In this document: positions 8,462 to 18,608 of the stretch, piece by piece | Layout: the number at the start of each line of letters is the position of its first letter | Position numbering within the stretch: the first letter of the stretch is position 1 | Source of the DNA: Variovorax paradoxus B4 | Lineage (GTDB): Bacteria; Pseudomonadota; Gammaproteobacteria; Burkholderiales; Burkholderiaceae_C | Assembly (NCBI RefSeq): GCF_000463015.1 | Contig: NC_022247.1 | Location: 3,038,001 to 3,102,000 of the forward strand | Direction: 5' to 3' | Length of the DNA stretch: 64,000 bases | Notes under the pieces: generated by a model | Told to the model about the DNA's origin: nothing | The model's database searches: none | What the model saw: the letters and a program-made list of their open reading frames with translations, nothing else | Position numbers and translations under genes: made by a program

Positions 8462-8929
8462 ATGATCGACAGACGCTTGTTCGTTGCCGGTTCACTCGGC
8501 CTGGCGCTGCCGTCCTGGGCGCACCATGGATGGAGCAGCTTCGACCAGGACCGCCCGCTCTATCTGGAGGGACGCGCAACCAAGGTCATGTGGCGCAATC
8601 CGCACGGTGAGGTGGAGCTCGAGTTGCCCGAGAACCCGACCCTGCCGGCCGACCTGAAACAGCGCGCCCTGCCCCGGCAAAGCGCGGCCGTCGATGGACC
8701 TGCGCTGCTGGCCAAGGCGCAGTTGCCCACGCGGCGCGACCGCAAGTGGCAGGTCGAGCTGGCGCCGCTCACTCGGCTGCAGGCCTGGGGGCTCGAGGAG
8801 ATCAAGCCCGGCACCCCGGTGGCCGCCCTGGGCTTCACCTTCACCGGCGAAAAGGGCGATCCGGTGCTGCGTGCCGAATATCTGTTCGTCGGCGGCAAGG
8901 CCTACGGCCTGCGCTCCTCGCCGGCCTGA
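8462..8929 (+). CDS. DUF6152-like secreted protein
   Basis: 155 residues with an N-terminal signal (MIDRRLFVAGSLGLALPSWA), followed by the conserved HHGWSSFDQDRPLYLEG opening of DUF6152 proteins. A conserved MWRNPHGEVELEL segment and a small beta-rich body follow. It is predicted periplasmic; the His-His-Gly N-terminus after cleavage could bind metal (inference). The ATG at 8462 follows AAGGAGA. It is probably in one transcript with the preceding membrane protein. Confidence 0.75.
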   Translation: MIDRRLFVAGSLGLALPSWAHHGWSSFDQDRPLYLEGRATKVMWRNPHGEVELELPENPTLPADLKQRALPRQSAAVDGPALLAKAQLPTRRDRKWQVELAPLTRLQAWGLEEIKPGTPVAALGFTFTGEKGDPVLRAEYLFVGGKAYGLRSSPA

Positions 8930-8939
8930 ACGGCGCACC

Positions 8940-8963
8940 GGCCGCAGCGCGATGGCTGCGGCC
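8940..8963 (+). terminator. Hairpin without T-tract after the DUF6152-like gene
   Basis: GGCCGCAGC and GCTGCGGCC form a perfect 9-bp stem around a 6-base loop, 10 bp after the stop codon. No T-run follows, so it may be a weak or factor-dependent terminator, or only an mRNA-end stabiliser. Confidence 0.35.
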
Positions 8964-8994
8964 ACCGGCGGCGTTGACGACATTCGCGCCCTGC

Positions 8995-9023
8995 TTGCCA
9001 GCCGCGCAAGTGATCGGTACATT
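8995..9023 (+). promoter_or_regulatory. Predicted sigma-70 promoter of the uracil-catabolism operon
   Basis: TTGCCA (8995-9000) and TACATT (9018-9023) are separated by exactly 17 bp, 21 bp before the URC1-type start codon. A GAGGG ribosome-binding site lies at 9034-9038. Confidence 0.55.
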
Positions 9024-9044
9024 GCATTTTTTTGAGGGCCTCCA

Positions 9045-10393
<1,349 letters not shown>

Positions 10394-10397
<4 letters not shown>

Positions 10398-11809
10398 ACG
10401 GCAACAAGGACAACAACAGCAGCGACTACCTGCCTGCCGACGGCTCGGGCAGCCTGCCGCCGGGCAGCGCGGGCGACATCGATCCGGCGATCGAGTTCGC
10501 TCCCGATACCAGCCACCCCGCGGGCGCCGCCACCGTGCTGCGCACGACCGCTGCCATCCGCGAGCGCGCGGCGGCGCTGCTGGCGCGCGCGCGCCGGGGC
10601 GAGTCGCAGTGGTTCCGCATCGCCGGCAGCGACGTGCTCGAAGACGCGGCGCGCACCGTCGCCGAGGTCACGCGCGAGCGCTATCCCTGGGACACCATCC
10701 CGTACCACAGCCGCTGGCGCCACTTCGAGGCCGGCGGCGTCGACCGGCTGAAGCAGCTCGACGAACTGCTCGGCAAGGGCGTCGATGCGCGGCAGCGCGC
10801 CAGCGCGCACATCGACCTCGTGCTGGTGAGCGTGCTGCTCGATGCCGGCGCAGGCCCTGGCTGGCACTACACCGAGCCCGCCACCGGCCAACACTTCTCG
10901 CGCTCCGAGGGCCTGGCCATCGCGAGCTTCCATGCCTTCACGAGCGGGCTGTTCTCGTCCAACCCCGACCATCCGCTGCAAGCCGATGCCGCCGGCCTGC
11001 GCGGCCTGGTGACCGACCGGCTCGGCGACGCCTTCCAGGTCAGCGACGTGAATCCGCTGGTGGGCCTGGCCGGCCGCGCGGTGCTGCTGCGCCGGCTCGG
11101 CGAGGCGATGAGCGAGCAACCCGAGACCTTTGGCGACGACGGGCGGCCCGCCGGCATGTTCGATGCGCTGGTCGCCCCGTTCGGCGCGGCCGCGCCGCCC
11201 ACGGCCGAGATCACCGCGCACCAGATCCTCTCGCTGCTGCTCGAAACGCTCTCGGGCATCTGGCCCTCCGCCAACACCATCGACAGCATTGCACTCGGCG
11301 GCAGCGACACCACGGGCGGCATCGGCTCGAGCGACCCGGCACTTGCGCTGGGCGACTGCTGGCGCCACAGCGCGGTGCGCGGCCCCGGCCTCACCAACGG
11401 CTGGATGCCGTTCCACAAGCTGTCGCAATGGCTGACCTATTCGCTGCTCGAACCCTTCGAGTGGGCCGGCGTGAAGGTGCGCCACCTCGACGCGCTCACC
11501 GCCCTGCCCGAATACCGCAACGGCGGCCTGCTGATCGACAGTGGCGTGATCGTGCCGAAGGACCCGGTCTTTCTTTCGCGCACCTGGAAAGCCGGCGACG
11601 AATTCATCGTCGAATGGCGCGCCCTCACCGTCGCACTGCTCGACGAACTGGTGCCGCACGTGCGCAAGATCCTCGACCGCACCGAGGAAGAACTGCCGCT
11701 GGCCTGCGTGCTCGAGGGCGGCACCTGGGCCGCCGGCCGCGTGCTGGCACAGCGCTTGCGAGACGGATCGCCACCGCTCCTGATCGAAAGCGACGGCACC
11801 GTCTTTTAG
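10394..11809 (+). CDS. URC4/Urg3 family protein (DUF1688)
   Basis: 471 residues. The ATG overlaps the URC1-type stop (ATGA). Family features include RERYPWDTIPYHSRWRHF near residue 100, GPGWHYTEPATG, and the C-terminal GLTNGWMPFHKLSQWLTYSL. URC4 is required for growth on uracil in the yeast Lachancea kluyveri, but its chemistry is undefined. A role opening or processing the ribosylated ring after URC1 is an inference from context. There is no signal peptide, so it is cytoplasmic. Confidence 0.88.
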
Positions 11810-11842
11810 ACTCCCCGGTCCAGCAACGGCAGAGAAAATCCA

Positions 11843-12472
11843 ATGAGCAACGTCCACCTCGTCGATCACCCCCTCGTCCAGCACAAGCTCACGCTAATGC
11901 GCCGCAAGGACGCCTCCACCAACAGCTTCCGCCGGCTCCTGAACGAAATCAGCATGCTCATGGCCTACGAGGTCACGCGCGACATGCCGATGCAGGACAT
12001 CGAGGTCGAGACCCCGCTCGAGACCATGCAGGCCAAGGTCATCGACGGCAAGAAGCTGGTGCTGGTGTCCATCCTGCGCGCGGGCACCGGCATCCTCGAC
12101 GGCATGCTGACCGTGGTGCCGGGCGCGCGCGTCGGCCACATCGGCCTGTACCGTGACCCGAAGACGCTGACCGCTGTCGAGTACTACTTCAAGATGCCCG
12201 GCGAAATGGAGAACCGCGACGTGATCGTGGTCGACCCGATGCTGGCCACCGGCAACTCGGCGGTGGCCGCGGTCGAACGGCTCAAGGAACTCAACCCCAA
12301 GTCGATCAAGTTCGTCTGCCTGCTCACCTGCCCCGAAGGCATCGCGACCATGCAGAAGGCCCATCCCGACGTGCCGATCTACACCGCCGCGATCGACCGG
12401 GAGCTGAACAGCCACGGGTACATCCTGCCCGGATTGGGCGACGCCGGCGACCGCATCTTCGGCACGAAGTAA
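11843..12472 (+). CDS. upp: Uracil phosphoribosyltransferase
   Basis: 209 residues, the usual UPRT length. The PRPP-binding loop is [18 protein letters not shown], and the uracil-binding C-terminus is [17 protein letters not shown]. It converts uracil plus PRPP to UMP, which is salvage and, beside URC1/URC4, also the first step of the URC catabolic route. It follows URC4 by 33 bp and is probably in the same operon. Confidence 0.95.
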   Translation: MSNVHLVDHPLVQHKLTLMRRKDASTNSFRRLLNEISMLMAYEVTRDMPMQDIEVETPLETMQAKVIDGKKLVLVSILRAGTGILDGMLTVVPGARVGHIGLYRDPKTLTAVEYYFKMPGEMENRDVIVVDPMLATGNSAVAAVERLKELNPKSIKFVCLLTCPEGIATMQKAHPDVPIYTAAIDRELNSHGYILPGLGDAGDRIFGTK

Positions 12473-12548
12473 GGCCGACGCTCTCTGGCGGCGGCCGTTG
12501 TCGATTCGGCAGCAACAAGAAGATTTCCATACCTCGAGGAGAAGCACC

Positions 12549-13550
12549 GTGACAGCACGCCGTCAGTTGATCATTCGTTCCGCCGCCATTGCCGCAGCGC
12601 TTGCGGCCGGCGCGCCCGGCCTTGCACTCGCGCAGGCCAAGCTCAAGGTGGCGGCGGTGTACACCGTGCCCTTCGAGCAGCAATGGGTGGGCCGCATCCA
12701 CAAGGCGCTCAAGGCGGCCGAGGCGCGCGGCGAGATCGAATACAAGGCGACCGAGAACGTCAGCAACGCCGACTACGAGCGCGTGATGCGCGAGTACGCC
12801 ACCGGCGGCAACCAGCTGATCCTCGGCGAGGTGTTCGGCGTGGAAGCCGCGGCACGCAAGGTTGCGAAAGACTTCCCCAAGGTCGCCTTCCTCATGGGAT
12901 CTTCGCTCAAGCCGCAGGCACCCAACTTCAGCGTGTTCGACAACTACATCCAGGAGCCGGCGTACCTGAGCGGCATGGTGGCCGGCGGCATGACCAAGAG
13001 CAACCGCATCGGCATGGTCGGCGGCTTCCCGATCCCTGAAGTGAACCGGCTCATGAATGCCTTCATGGCCGGTGCGAAGGAAACCAATCCCAAGGTCGAA
13101 TTCAGCGTCAGCTTCATCAACAGCTGGTTCGATCCGCCCAAGGCCAAGGAAGCGGCCTTCGCGATGATCGACAAGGGGGCGGACGTGATGTACGCCGAGC
13201 GCTTCGGTGTCTCGGACGCGGCCAAGGAAAAAGGCAAGCTCGCCATCGGCAACGTGATCGACACGCAGGCGCAGTACCCCGACACGGTGGTGGCTTCCGC
13301 GCTGTGGAACTTCGAGCCCTCGGCCGACCGCGCAATCAAGCTCGTGAAGGAAGGCAAGTTCGCCGCCGAGGACTACGGCCCCTACTCGATGATGAAGCAC
13401 AAGGGCTCCGAACTCGCGCCGCTGGGTACTTTCGAGAAGAAGGTGCCGGCGGACATCGTCGCCAAGGTCAAGGCCAAGCAGGCCGACATCCTCTCGGGCA
13501 AGGTCGCCATCAAGGTCGACGACTCCCAACCCAAATCGACCGCGAAGTGA
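12549..13550 (+). CDS. BMP-family ABC transporter substrate-binding protein
   Basis: 333 residues from a GTG at 12549 that follows GAGGAGA. The N-terminal signal (about residues 1-25, ending LALAQA) is Tat/Sec-like. The body is a PnrA/BmpA-type domain (LKVAAVYTVPFEQQWVGRIH, GGFPIPEVNRLMNAF, SWFDPPKAKEAAFAMIDKGAD). BMP proteins feed nucleosides or bases to transporters with two different permeases, as found here. The pyrimidine enzymes on either side suggest a uracil, cytosine or nucleoside ligand. Confidence 0.9.
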   Translation: MTARRQLIIRSAAIAAALAAGAPGLALAQAKLKVAAVYTVPFEQQWVGRIHKALKAAEARGEIEYKATENVSNADYERVMREYATGGNQLILGEVFGVEAAARKVAKDFPKVAFLMGSSLKPQAPNFSVFDNYIQEPAYLSGMVAGGMTKSNRIGMVGGFPIPEVNRLMNAFMAGAKETNPKVEFSVSFINSWFDPPKAKEAAFAMIDKGADVMYAERFGVSDAAKEKGKLAIGNVIDTQAQYPDTVVASALWNFEPSADRAIKLVKEGKFAAEDYGPYSMMKHKGSELAPLGTFEKKVPADIVAKVKAKQADILSGKVAIKVDDSQPKSTAK

Positions 13551-13558
13551 GGAGGCCG

Positions 13559-14506
13559 ATGACGATACGCTGGCGTTCTCTTCTCGCGGCCGGCGTGCTG
13601 GCCTTCGGCCTCGCAGGTTGTGCCGACGTCTACAAGGGCCCCGACACCGGCACCAGCAGCAGCGTGCGGCTGGACGACACGCCGCGCATCGCGGTGATCT
13701 CGGCGTTCCAGCCCGAGCTCACGCTGCTGCTGAACCGGCTCCAGGGGCCGGCGAAGCACAGCGCCAACGGCGTCGAGTTCACCACCGGCACGCTCGAAGG
13801 CAAGCCGGTCGTGCTGTTCCTTTCCGGCATCAGCATGACCAACGCGACGATGAACACGCAGCTGGCGCTCGACCGCTTTCGCGTCACCCACATCGTGTTC
13901 AGCGGCATCGCGGGGGGCGTGAATCCGCAGCTGCATGTGGGCGACGTCACGGTTCCCGCTCAATGGGGCCAGTACCTCGAGGTGCTGATGGCGCGCGAAA
14001 CAGCGCCCGGCAAGTTCACCGCGCCGCCCTTCATCACCGATGCCACGCTGCCCAACTTCGGCATGATGCATCCGCGCCCGGTGGAAGTGCGCTCCGCGGC
14101 GCATCCGCAGATCGTGCGCAAGTTCTGGTTCGAGGCCGACCCCAGGATGCTCGAGGTGGCGCGCAGCATCCGCAATGTCGACCTGGCGAATTGCAGCGCC
14201 GGCAAGTGCCTGGCGCGCAAGCCCCAGCTCGTCATCGGCGGCAACGGCGTCTCGGGCCAGGCCTTCATGGACAACAAGGCGTATCGCGAATACACCTTCA
14301 AGACCTTCCAGGCCAACGTGCTCGACATGGAAACGGCGGCCGTGGGCATGGTGGCCTACAGCAACGGCGTGCCCTACATCGCCTTCCGCTCCCTCAGCGA
14401 CCTTGCGGGCGGCGGCGAAGGCGAGAACGAGATGGGCACCTTCATGGGCATTGCGGCCGACAACTCGGCCAAGGTCATGCTGGCGTTCCTGGCTGCGTGG
14501 AAGTGA
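13559..14506 (+). CDS. Lipoprotein with MTAN/PNP-type nucleoside phosphorylase domain
   Basis: 315 residues with a lipobox LAGC (Cys21), so a predicted membrane-anchored lipoprotein. The body is a PNP/UDP-like nucleosidase domain: IAVISAFQPELTLLL (catalytic Glu region), IVFSGIAGGVNPQLHVGDV, VLDMETAAVGMVAY (the substrate-binding Met-Glu motif) and SLSDLAGG, whose Asp matches the catalytic Asp of MTAN. It lies inside the transporter operon, 8 bp after the binding protein, and its stop overlaps the ATPase start. A periplasmic nucleoside-splitting role before uptake is inferred. Confidence 0.85.
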   Translation: MTIRWRSLLAAGVLAFGLAGCADVYKGPDTGTSSSVRLDDTPRIAVISAFQPELTLLLNRLQGPAKHSANGVEFTTGTLEGKPVVLFLSGISMTNATMNTQLALDRFRVTHIVFSGIAGGVNPQLHVGDVTVPAQWGQYLEVLMARETAPGKFTAPPFITDATLPNFGMMHPRPVEVRSAAHPQIVRKFWFEADPRMLEVARSIRNVDLANCSAGKCLARKPQLVIGGNGVSGQAFMDNKAYREYTFKTFQANVLDMETAAVGMVAYSNGVPYIAFRSLSDLAGGGEGENEMGTFMGIAADNSAKVMLAFLAAWK

Positions 14507-16098
14507 CCGGCGCCCCTGTTCTGCGCCTGCGGGGCATCACCAAGCGCTTCGGCTCCCTCGTCGCCAACGACGCCGTCTCCCTCGACCTGCACGCGGGCGA
14601 AGTGCTTGCGCTGCTGGGCGAGAACGGCGCAGGCAAGTCGACGCTGATGTCCATCCTGTTCGGCCACTATGTCGCGGACGAAGGCAGCATCGAAGTCTTC
14701 GGCGCGCCGCTGCCGCCGGGCAATCCCAGGGCGGCGCTGGCCACGGGCGTGGGCATGGTGCACCAGCACTTCACGCTGGCCGACAACCTCAGCGTGCTCG
14801 ACAACGTGATGATGGGCACGGAGCCGCTCTGGCGGCCGGTCTCGCGCCGGGCGGCTGCGCGCGCGAAGCTGCTCGAGGTGGCACGGCGCTTCGGCCTGCC
14901 GGTGCAGCCCGACGCGAAGATCGGCAGCCTCTCGGTCGGCGAGCGGCAGCGCGTCGAGATACTGAAGGCGCTGTACCGCGGCGCGCGCATCCTGATCCTC
15001 GACGAGCCGACCGCCGTGCTGACGCCGCAGGAAAGCGAAGCCCTGTTCGCCACGCTGGTGCAGATGGTGGCGCAGGGCCTGTCGGTGATCTTCATCAGCC
15101 ACAAGCTGGGCGAGGTGCTGCGCGTGTCGCAGCGCATTGCGGTGCTGCGCGGCGGCAAGCTGGTGGCCGAGGCGCGCACGGCCGACACCACGCAGGCGCA
15201 GCTCGCGCTGTGGATGGTCGGGCATGCGGTCGAAGCTCCGCAGCGCCGGCCGGCCAGGTCGGTGGGCGATGCGGTCTGCGTGCTGGACCACGTGAGCACT
15301 GCATCGGACAAGGACCGGGGACAGAACCGGCTTCGCGAGGTGTCGCTCACGCTGCGCGCCGGCGAGATCACCGCCATCGCAGGCGTCTCGGGCAATGGCC
15401 AGGTGGCGCTGGCCGAACTGCTGTGCGGCACGCGCCGCGCCACGTCGGGCACGGCCTTGCTGATGGGCCGCGCGTTGCCGCCCTCGCCCGCCCGGCTGGT
15501 GCAGCGCGGTGTGGCGCGCATTCCCGAAGACCGGCACGCGGTCGGCGTGGTCGGCGACTTGCCGGTGTGGGAGAACGCGGTGTCGGAGCGGCTGCGCAGC
15601 CCCGTCTTCTCGCGCTGGTCATGGTTCGTGCGGCGTGCGGCCGCGCGGCTGCATGCCCGGCGCATCGAAAAGGCGTTCGACGTGCGCGGCGCGGGCCTGA
15701 TGGCGCCGGCCCGTTCGCTTTCGGGCGGGAACATGCAGAAGCTGATCCTCGGGCGCGCACTGCTGCCGCCGGAGCAGGAGGAGGACGCGGACAACAGGAA
15801 ATACCCGACACGCGCGCCGCGCCTGATCGTGGCCCACCAGCCGACCTGGGGCCTCGACATCGGCGCCGTCGCCTACGTGCAGCAGCAGCTCGTCGCGGCG
15901 CGCGATGCCGGCGCGGCAGTGCTGGTGATTTCCGACGATCTCGACGAAGTGCTCGCGCTCGGCGACCGCGTGGCCGTGATGCACGGTGGCCACCTCGGCG
16001 AAGCGCGCCCGGCCGCGGCGTGGACGCGCGAAGCCATCGGGCTGGCGATGGCCGGCGCGGCGCCGCCGCAGCAGCCACCCGCGGGAGCCACGCCATGA
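14503..16098 (+). CDS. BMP-type ABC transporter, double ATP-binding protein
   Basis: 531 residues with two nucleotide-binding domains. The first has Walker A GENGAGKS, signature SVGER and Walker B ILILDEPTAVL. The second has a degenerate Walker A (GVSGNGQVAL) and signature LSGGN. This asymmetry is normal for sugar/nucleoside importers of this class. An extra acidic stretch, EQEEDADNRKYPTRAP, precedes the second Walker B strand and is unusual. The GTG start overlaps the preceding stop; the gene's own stop overlaps the next ATG. Confidence 0.92.
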   Translation: MTGAPVLRLRGITKRFGSLVANDAVSLDLHAGEVLALLGENGAGKSTLMSILFGHYVADEGSIEVFGAPLPPGNPRAALATGVGMVHQHFTLADNLSVLDNVMMGTEPLWRPVSRRAAARAKLLEVARRFGLPVQPDAKIGSLSVGERQRVEILKALYRGARILILDEPTAVLTPQESEALFATLVQMVAQGLSVIFISHKLGEVLRVSQRIAVLRGGKLVAEARTADTTQAQLALWMVGHAVEAPQRRPARSVGDAVCVLDHVSTASDKDRGQNRLREVSLTLRAGEITAIAGVSGNGQVALAELLCGTRRATSGTALLMGRALPPSPARLVQRGVARIPEDRHAVGVVGDLPVWENAVSERLRSPVFSRWSWFVRRAAARLHARRIEKAFDVRGAGLMAPARSLSGGNMQKLILGRALLPPEQEEDADNRKYPTRAPRLIVAHQPTWGLDIGAVAYVQQQLVAARDAGAAVLVISDDLDEVLALGDRVAVMHGGHLGEARPAAAWTREAIGLAMAGAAPPQQPPAGATP

Positions 16099-17159
16099 TG
16101 CGGCTCGAACGACGCCACGAAAGCTCGCGCACCGCGCTGGTGCTGGCACCCATCGGTGCGATCGTGTTCACCATGGCGATCAGCGCACTGCTCGTGCTCT
16201 GGGCCGGCGCGCCGGTCGGGCGCACCTACGCGCTGTTGCTGCAGGGCGGCTTCGGCTCGGTGTTCGCGTGGAGCGAGACGCTGACACGCGCGATTCCGCT
16301 GATCCTCACCGGGCTGGCCGCCACCGTCGCCTTCAAGGCACGGCTCTTCAACATCGGAGCCGAAGGGCAGCTGTTCGCAGGTGCCCTCGCCGCCGTGGCC
16401 GTGGGCGGCATGCATGGCGGCACCGGTTTCGAGCTGTCGCCCTGGCTGCTATTCCCGCTGATGATGCTGGCCGCCGCCGTGGCGGGAGCCCTGCTGCTGC
16501 TGGGCCCGGCGCTCATGAAGAACAAGCTCGGCGTCGACGAGGTGGTGACCACGCTGCTGATCAACTTCATCGTGCTGCTCGGCGTGTCGGCGCTGCTCGA
16601 CGGGCCGATGAAAGACCCGAGCGCCATGGGCTGGCCGCAGAGCGTGTCGCTGCAGTCCGACCTCGAACTCGGCAAGCTGGTCGCCCAGACGCGCGTGCAC
16701 ACCGGACTGCTCTGGGCCGTGTCGCTGGCGGTGATGGTGTGGGCGATCTTCAAGTACACGGTGCTGGGCTTCGACATCCGCGCGGTAGGCGCCAATGCGC
16801 GCGCCGCAGTCTTTGCCGGGGTGCCGGTCACGCGCACCGTGGTCATGGTCGCACTGCTCTCGGGTGCGCTGGCCGGATTGGCCGGTGCCATCGAAGTGGC
16901 GGGACGCACCAGCTACGTCACGCTCGACATGTCGCCGGGCTACGGCTACACGGGCATCGCGATCGCGATGCTCGCGGGCCTGCATCCGCTGGGCGTGATT
17001 GCCGCGGGCGTGTTCGTGGCGGGCGTGCTGGTCGGAGCCGACACCATGAGCCGCGCCGTGGGCGTGCCGACCTACATCGCCGACGTGATCGTCGCCGCCT
17101 CGCTGGTCGCGGTGCTGGTGGCGACACTGCTGACGCAATACCGGGTGCGGATGAAATGA
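16095..17159 (+). CDS. BMP-type ABC transporter permease 1
   Basis: 354 residues, eight to ten membrane segments, with the branched-chain/nucleoside permease core FNIGAEGQLFAGALAA and the EAA-like GANARAAVFAGVPV loop. It pairs with the second, different permease, forming the heterodimeric channel usual for nucleoside importers. Both ends overlap neighbouring genes by four bases, showing tight coupling. Confidence 0.92.
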   Translation: MMRLERRHESSRTALVLAPIGAIVFTMAISALLVLWAGAPVGRTYALLLQGGFGSVFAWSETLTRAIPLILTGLAATVAFKARLFNIGAEGQLFAGALAAVAVGGMHGGTGFELSPWLLFPLMMLAAAVAGALLLLGPALMKNKLGVDEVVTTLLINFIVLLGVSALLDGPMKDPSAMGWPQSVSLQSDLELGKLVAQTRVHTGLLWAVSLAVMVWAIFKYTVLGFDIRAVGANARAAVFAGVPVTRTVVMVALLSGALAGLAGAIEVAGRTSYVTLDMSPGYGYTGIAIAMLAGLHPLGVIAAGVFVAGVLVGADTMSRAVGVPTYIADVIVAASLVAVLVATLLTQYRVRMK

Positions 17160-18079
17160 CCGACCTGCTCGACATCCTCGCCAATCCCTCCTTCTGGGTC
17201 GCGGTGCTGCGCATCGCCACGCCGCTGATCCTCGGCACGCTCGGCGTGCTGCTGTGCGAGCGCGCGGGCGTGCTCAACCTCGGCATCGAGGGAATCATGG
17301 TTGCGGGCGCCTTCACCGGATGGCTCGCGGTGTTTGCCGGCGCGCCGCTCTGGGCCGGCGTCGGCGTCGCCGCGCTCACCGGCATGGCTTTCGGGCTGCT
17401 GCATGCCTTTCTCACCGTGGGCCTGGCGCTGTCGCAGCACGTCTCGGGGCTGGGCATCACGCTGCTGGCCACCGCACTCAGCTATTTCGGCTACCGCGTG
17501 AGCTTTCCGAAGGTGAACACGCCGCCGACCATCGCGCCCTTCGCGCCGATGGAGTGGCTGCCGGTGCCCATCCTGAATGCACAGACTGCGCTCACCCTTC
17601 TCGCTCTGCTGCTGGTGCCGGCCATCGCCTGGGTGCTGTACCGCACGCCGCTCGGGCTCGCCGTGCGCATGGTGGGCGAGAACCCGCAGGCGGCCGAGAG
17701 CCAGGGCGTGTCGGTCGCGGCCACGCGCACCGGCGCCATCGTGGCGGGTTCGGCGCTGATGGGCGTGGCCGGCTCCTTCCTCACGCTCTCCGCCTTCAAT
17801 GCGTTCTTCTTCAACATGGTGAACGGCCGCGGCTGGATCTGCGTGGCGCTGGTGGTGTTCGCCTCATGGCGGCCCGGCAAGGCCCTGCTCGGCGCGCTGC
17901 TGTTCGCATTCTTCGATGCGCTGCAGTTGCGGCTGCAGCAATCGGGCGACGCCGTGCTGCCCTACCAGATCTACCTGATGCTGCCGTACCTGCTGTCGAT
18001 CCTCGCGCTGGTGCTGGTGGCGCGCAAGGCCAGCTATCCGCAGGCGCTGATGAAGCCCTATCGCAAGGGGGAGCGTTGA
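17156..18079 (+). CDS. BMP-type ABC transporter permease 2
   Basis: 307 residues with about eight membrane segments and the family motif CERAGVLNLGIEGIMVAGAF. The coupling-loop region is GENPQAAESQGVSVAATR. Smaller than permease 1, as is typical of the second channel subunit. Its stop overlaps the TTG start of the next small gene. Confidence 0.92.
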   Translation: MTDLLDILANPSFWVAVLRIATPLILGTLGVLLCERAGVLNLGIEGIMVAGAFTGWLAVFAGAPLWAGVGVAALTGMAFGLLHAFLTVGLALSQHVSGLGITLLATALSYFGYRVSFPKVNTPPTIAPFAPMEWLPVPILNAQTALTLLALLLVPAIAWVLYRTPLGLAVRMVGENPQAAESQGVSVAATRTGAIVAGSALMGVAGSFLTLSAFNAFFFNMVNGRGWICVALVVFASWRPGKALLGALLFAFFDALQLRLQQSGDAVLPYQIYLMLPYLLSILALVLVARKASYPQALMKPYRKGER

Positions 18080-18531
18080 CGACGAAGACAATCGCTGCAA
18101 CGTTGCTCGCGGCTGTGCTGTCGCTTTGCGGCACAGGTGCATACGCGCTCGGCAGCGACTACGGCTACGACACCTTCAAGACGCCCGACGCGGTCAGCTG
18201 GGTACAGCTGTGCGGCACCTGGGGCAAGGACCATCGGGGCACCTACCGGGTGGTCCATGCGGATCAGTACGCGCAGTCCTTCCTCTATGTGCAGTGGATG
18301 GCGCGCGATGCCAATGGCGGCCTGCATGCCGAGCACACGGTGGCGATCGCCGAACTCGACAACGACCATGCCGAGATCGCGCTCACCGACCTCACCTGCC
18401 GCGCCACGCCGCGCGGCATCGTGGTGACGGCGAAGGCGACGTCCGGGCATGACGACAAGCTGCGCCGCGTGACCATCGAGGTCGGACCAGCGCCGGGGCA
18501 GTACCGCTATCGGGCGCAGCGCACGCGCTGA
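18076..18531 (+). CDS. Small secreted protein at the end of the transporter operon, unknown
   Basis: 151 residues from a TTG at 18076 that overlaps the permease stop (TTGA). A signal peptide is clear (TIAATLLAAVLSLCGTGAYA). The mature part has two Cys residues and a beta-rich pattern (RGTYRVVHADQYAQSFLYVQ, GGLHAEHTVAIAELDNDHAE). I recognise no family. Its coupling to the transporter suggests a periplasmic accessory role. The start rests on overlap and the signal peptide, as no strong ribosome-binding site is seen. Confidence 0.65.
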   Translation: MTTKTIAATLLAAVLSLCGTGAYALGSDYGYDTFKTPDAVSWVQLCGTWGKDHRGTYRVVHADQYAQSFLYVQWMARDANGGLHAEHTVAIAELDNDHAEIALTDLTCRATPRGIVVTAKATSGHDDKLRRVTIEVGPAPGQYRYRAQRTR

Positions 18532-18608
18532 GCAAATCTCCCTCGCGGTCACCTGCGCTGCGCATACGACCGAAAATCCCCTGCATCCGCACCTCGGAGC
18601 CCCTCACG

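Noticed and set aside
14175..17159. A long plus-strand reading beginning in another frame of the nucleosidase gene
   Set aside because: Only its last third (16095-17159) codes for the permease. The upstream part is frame-shifted sequence of the ATPase gene.
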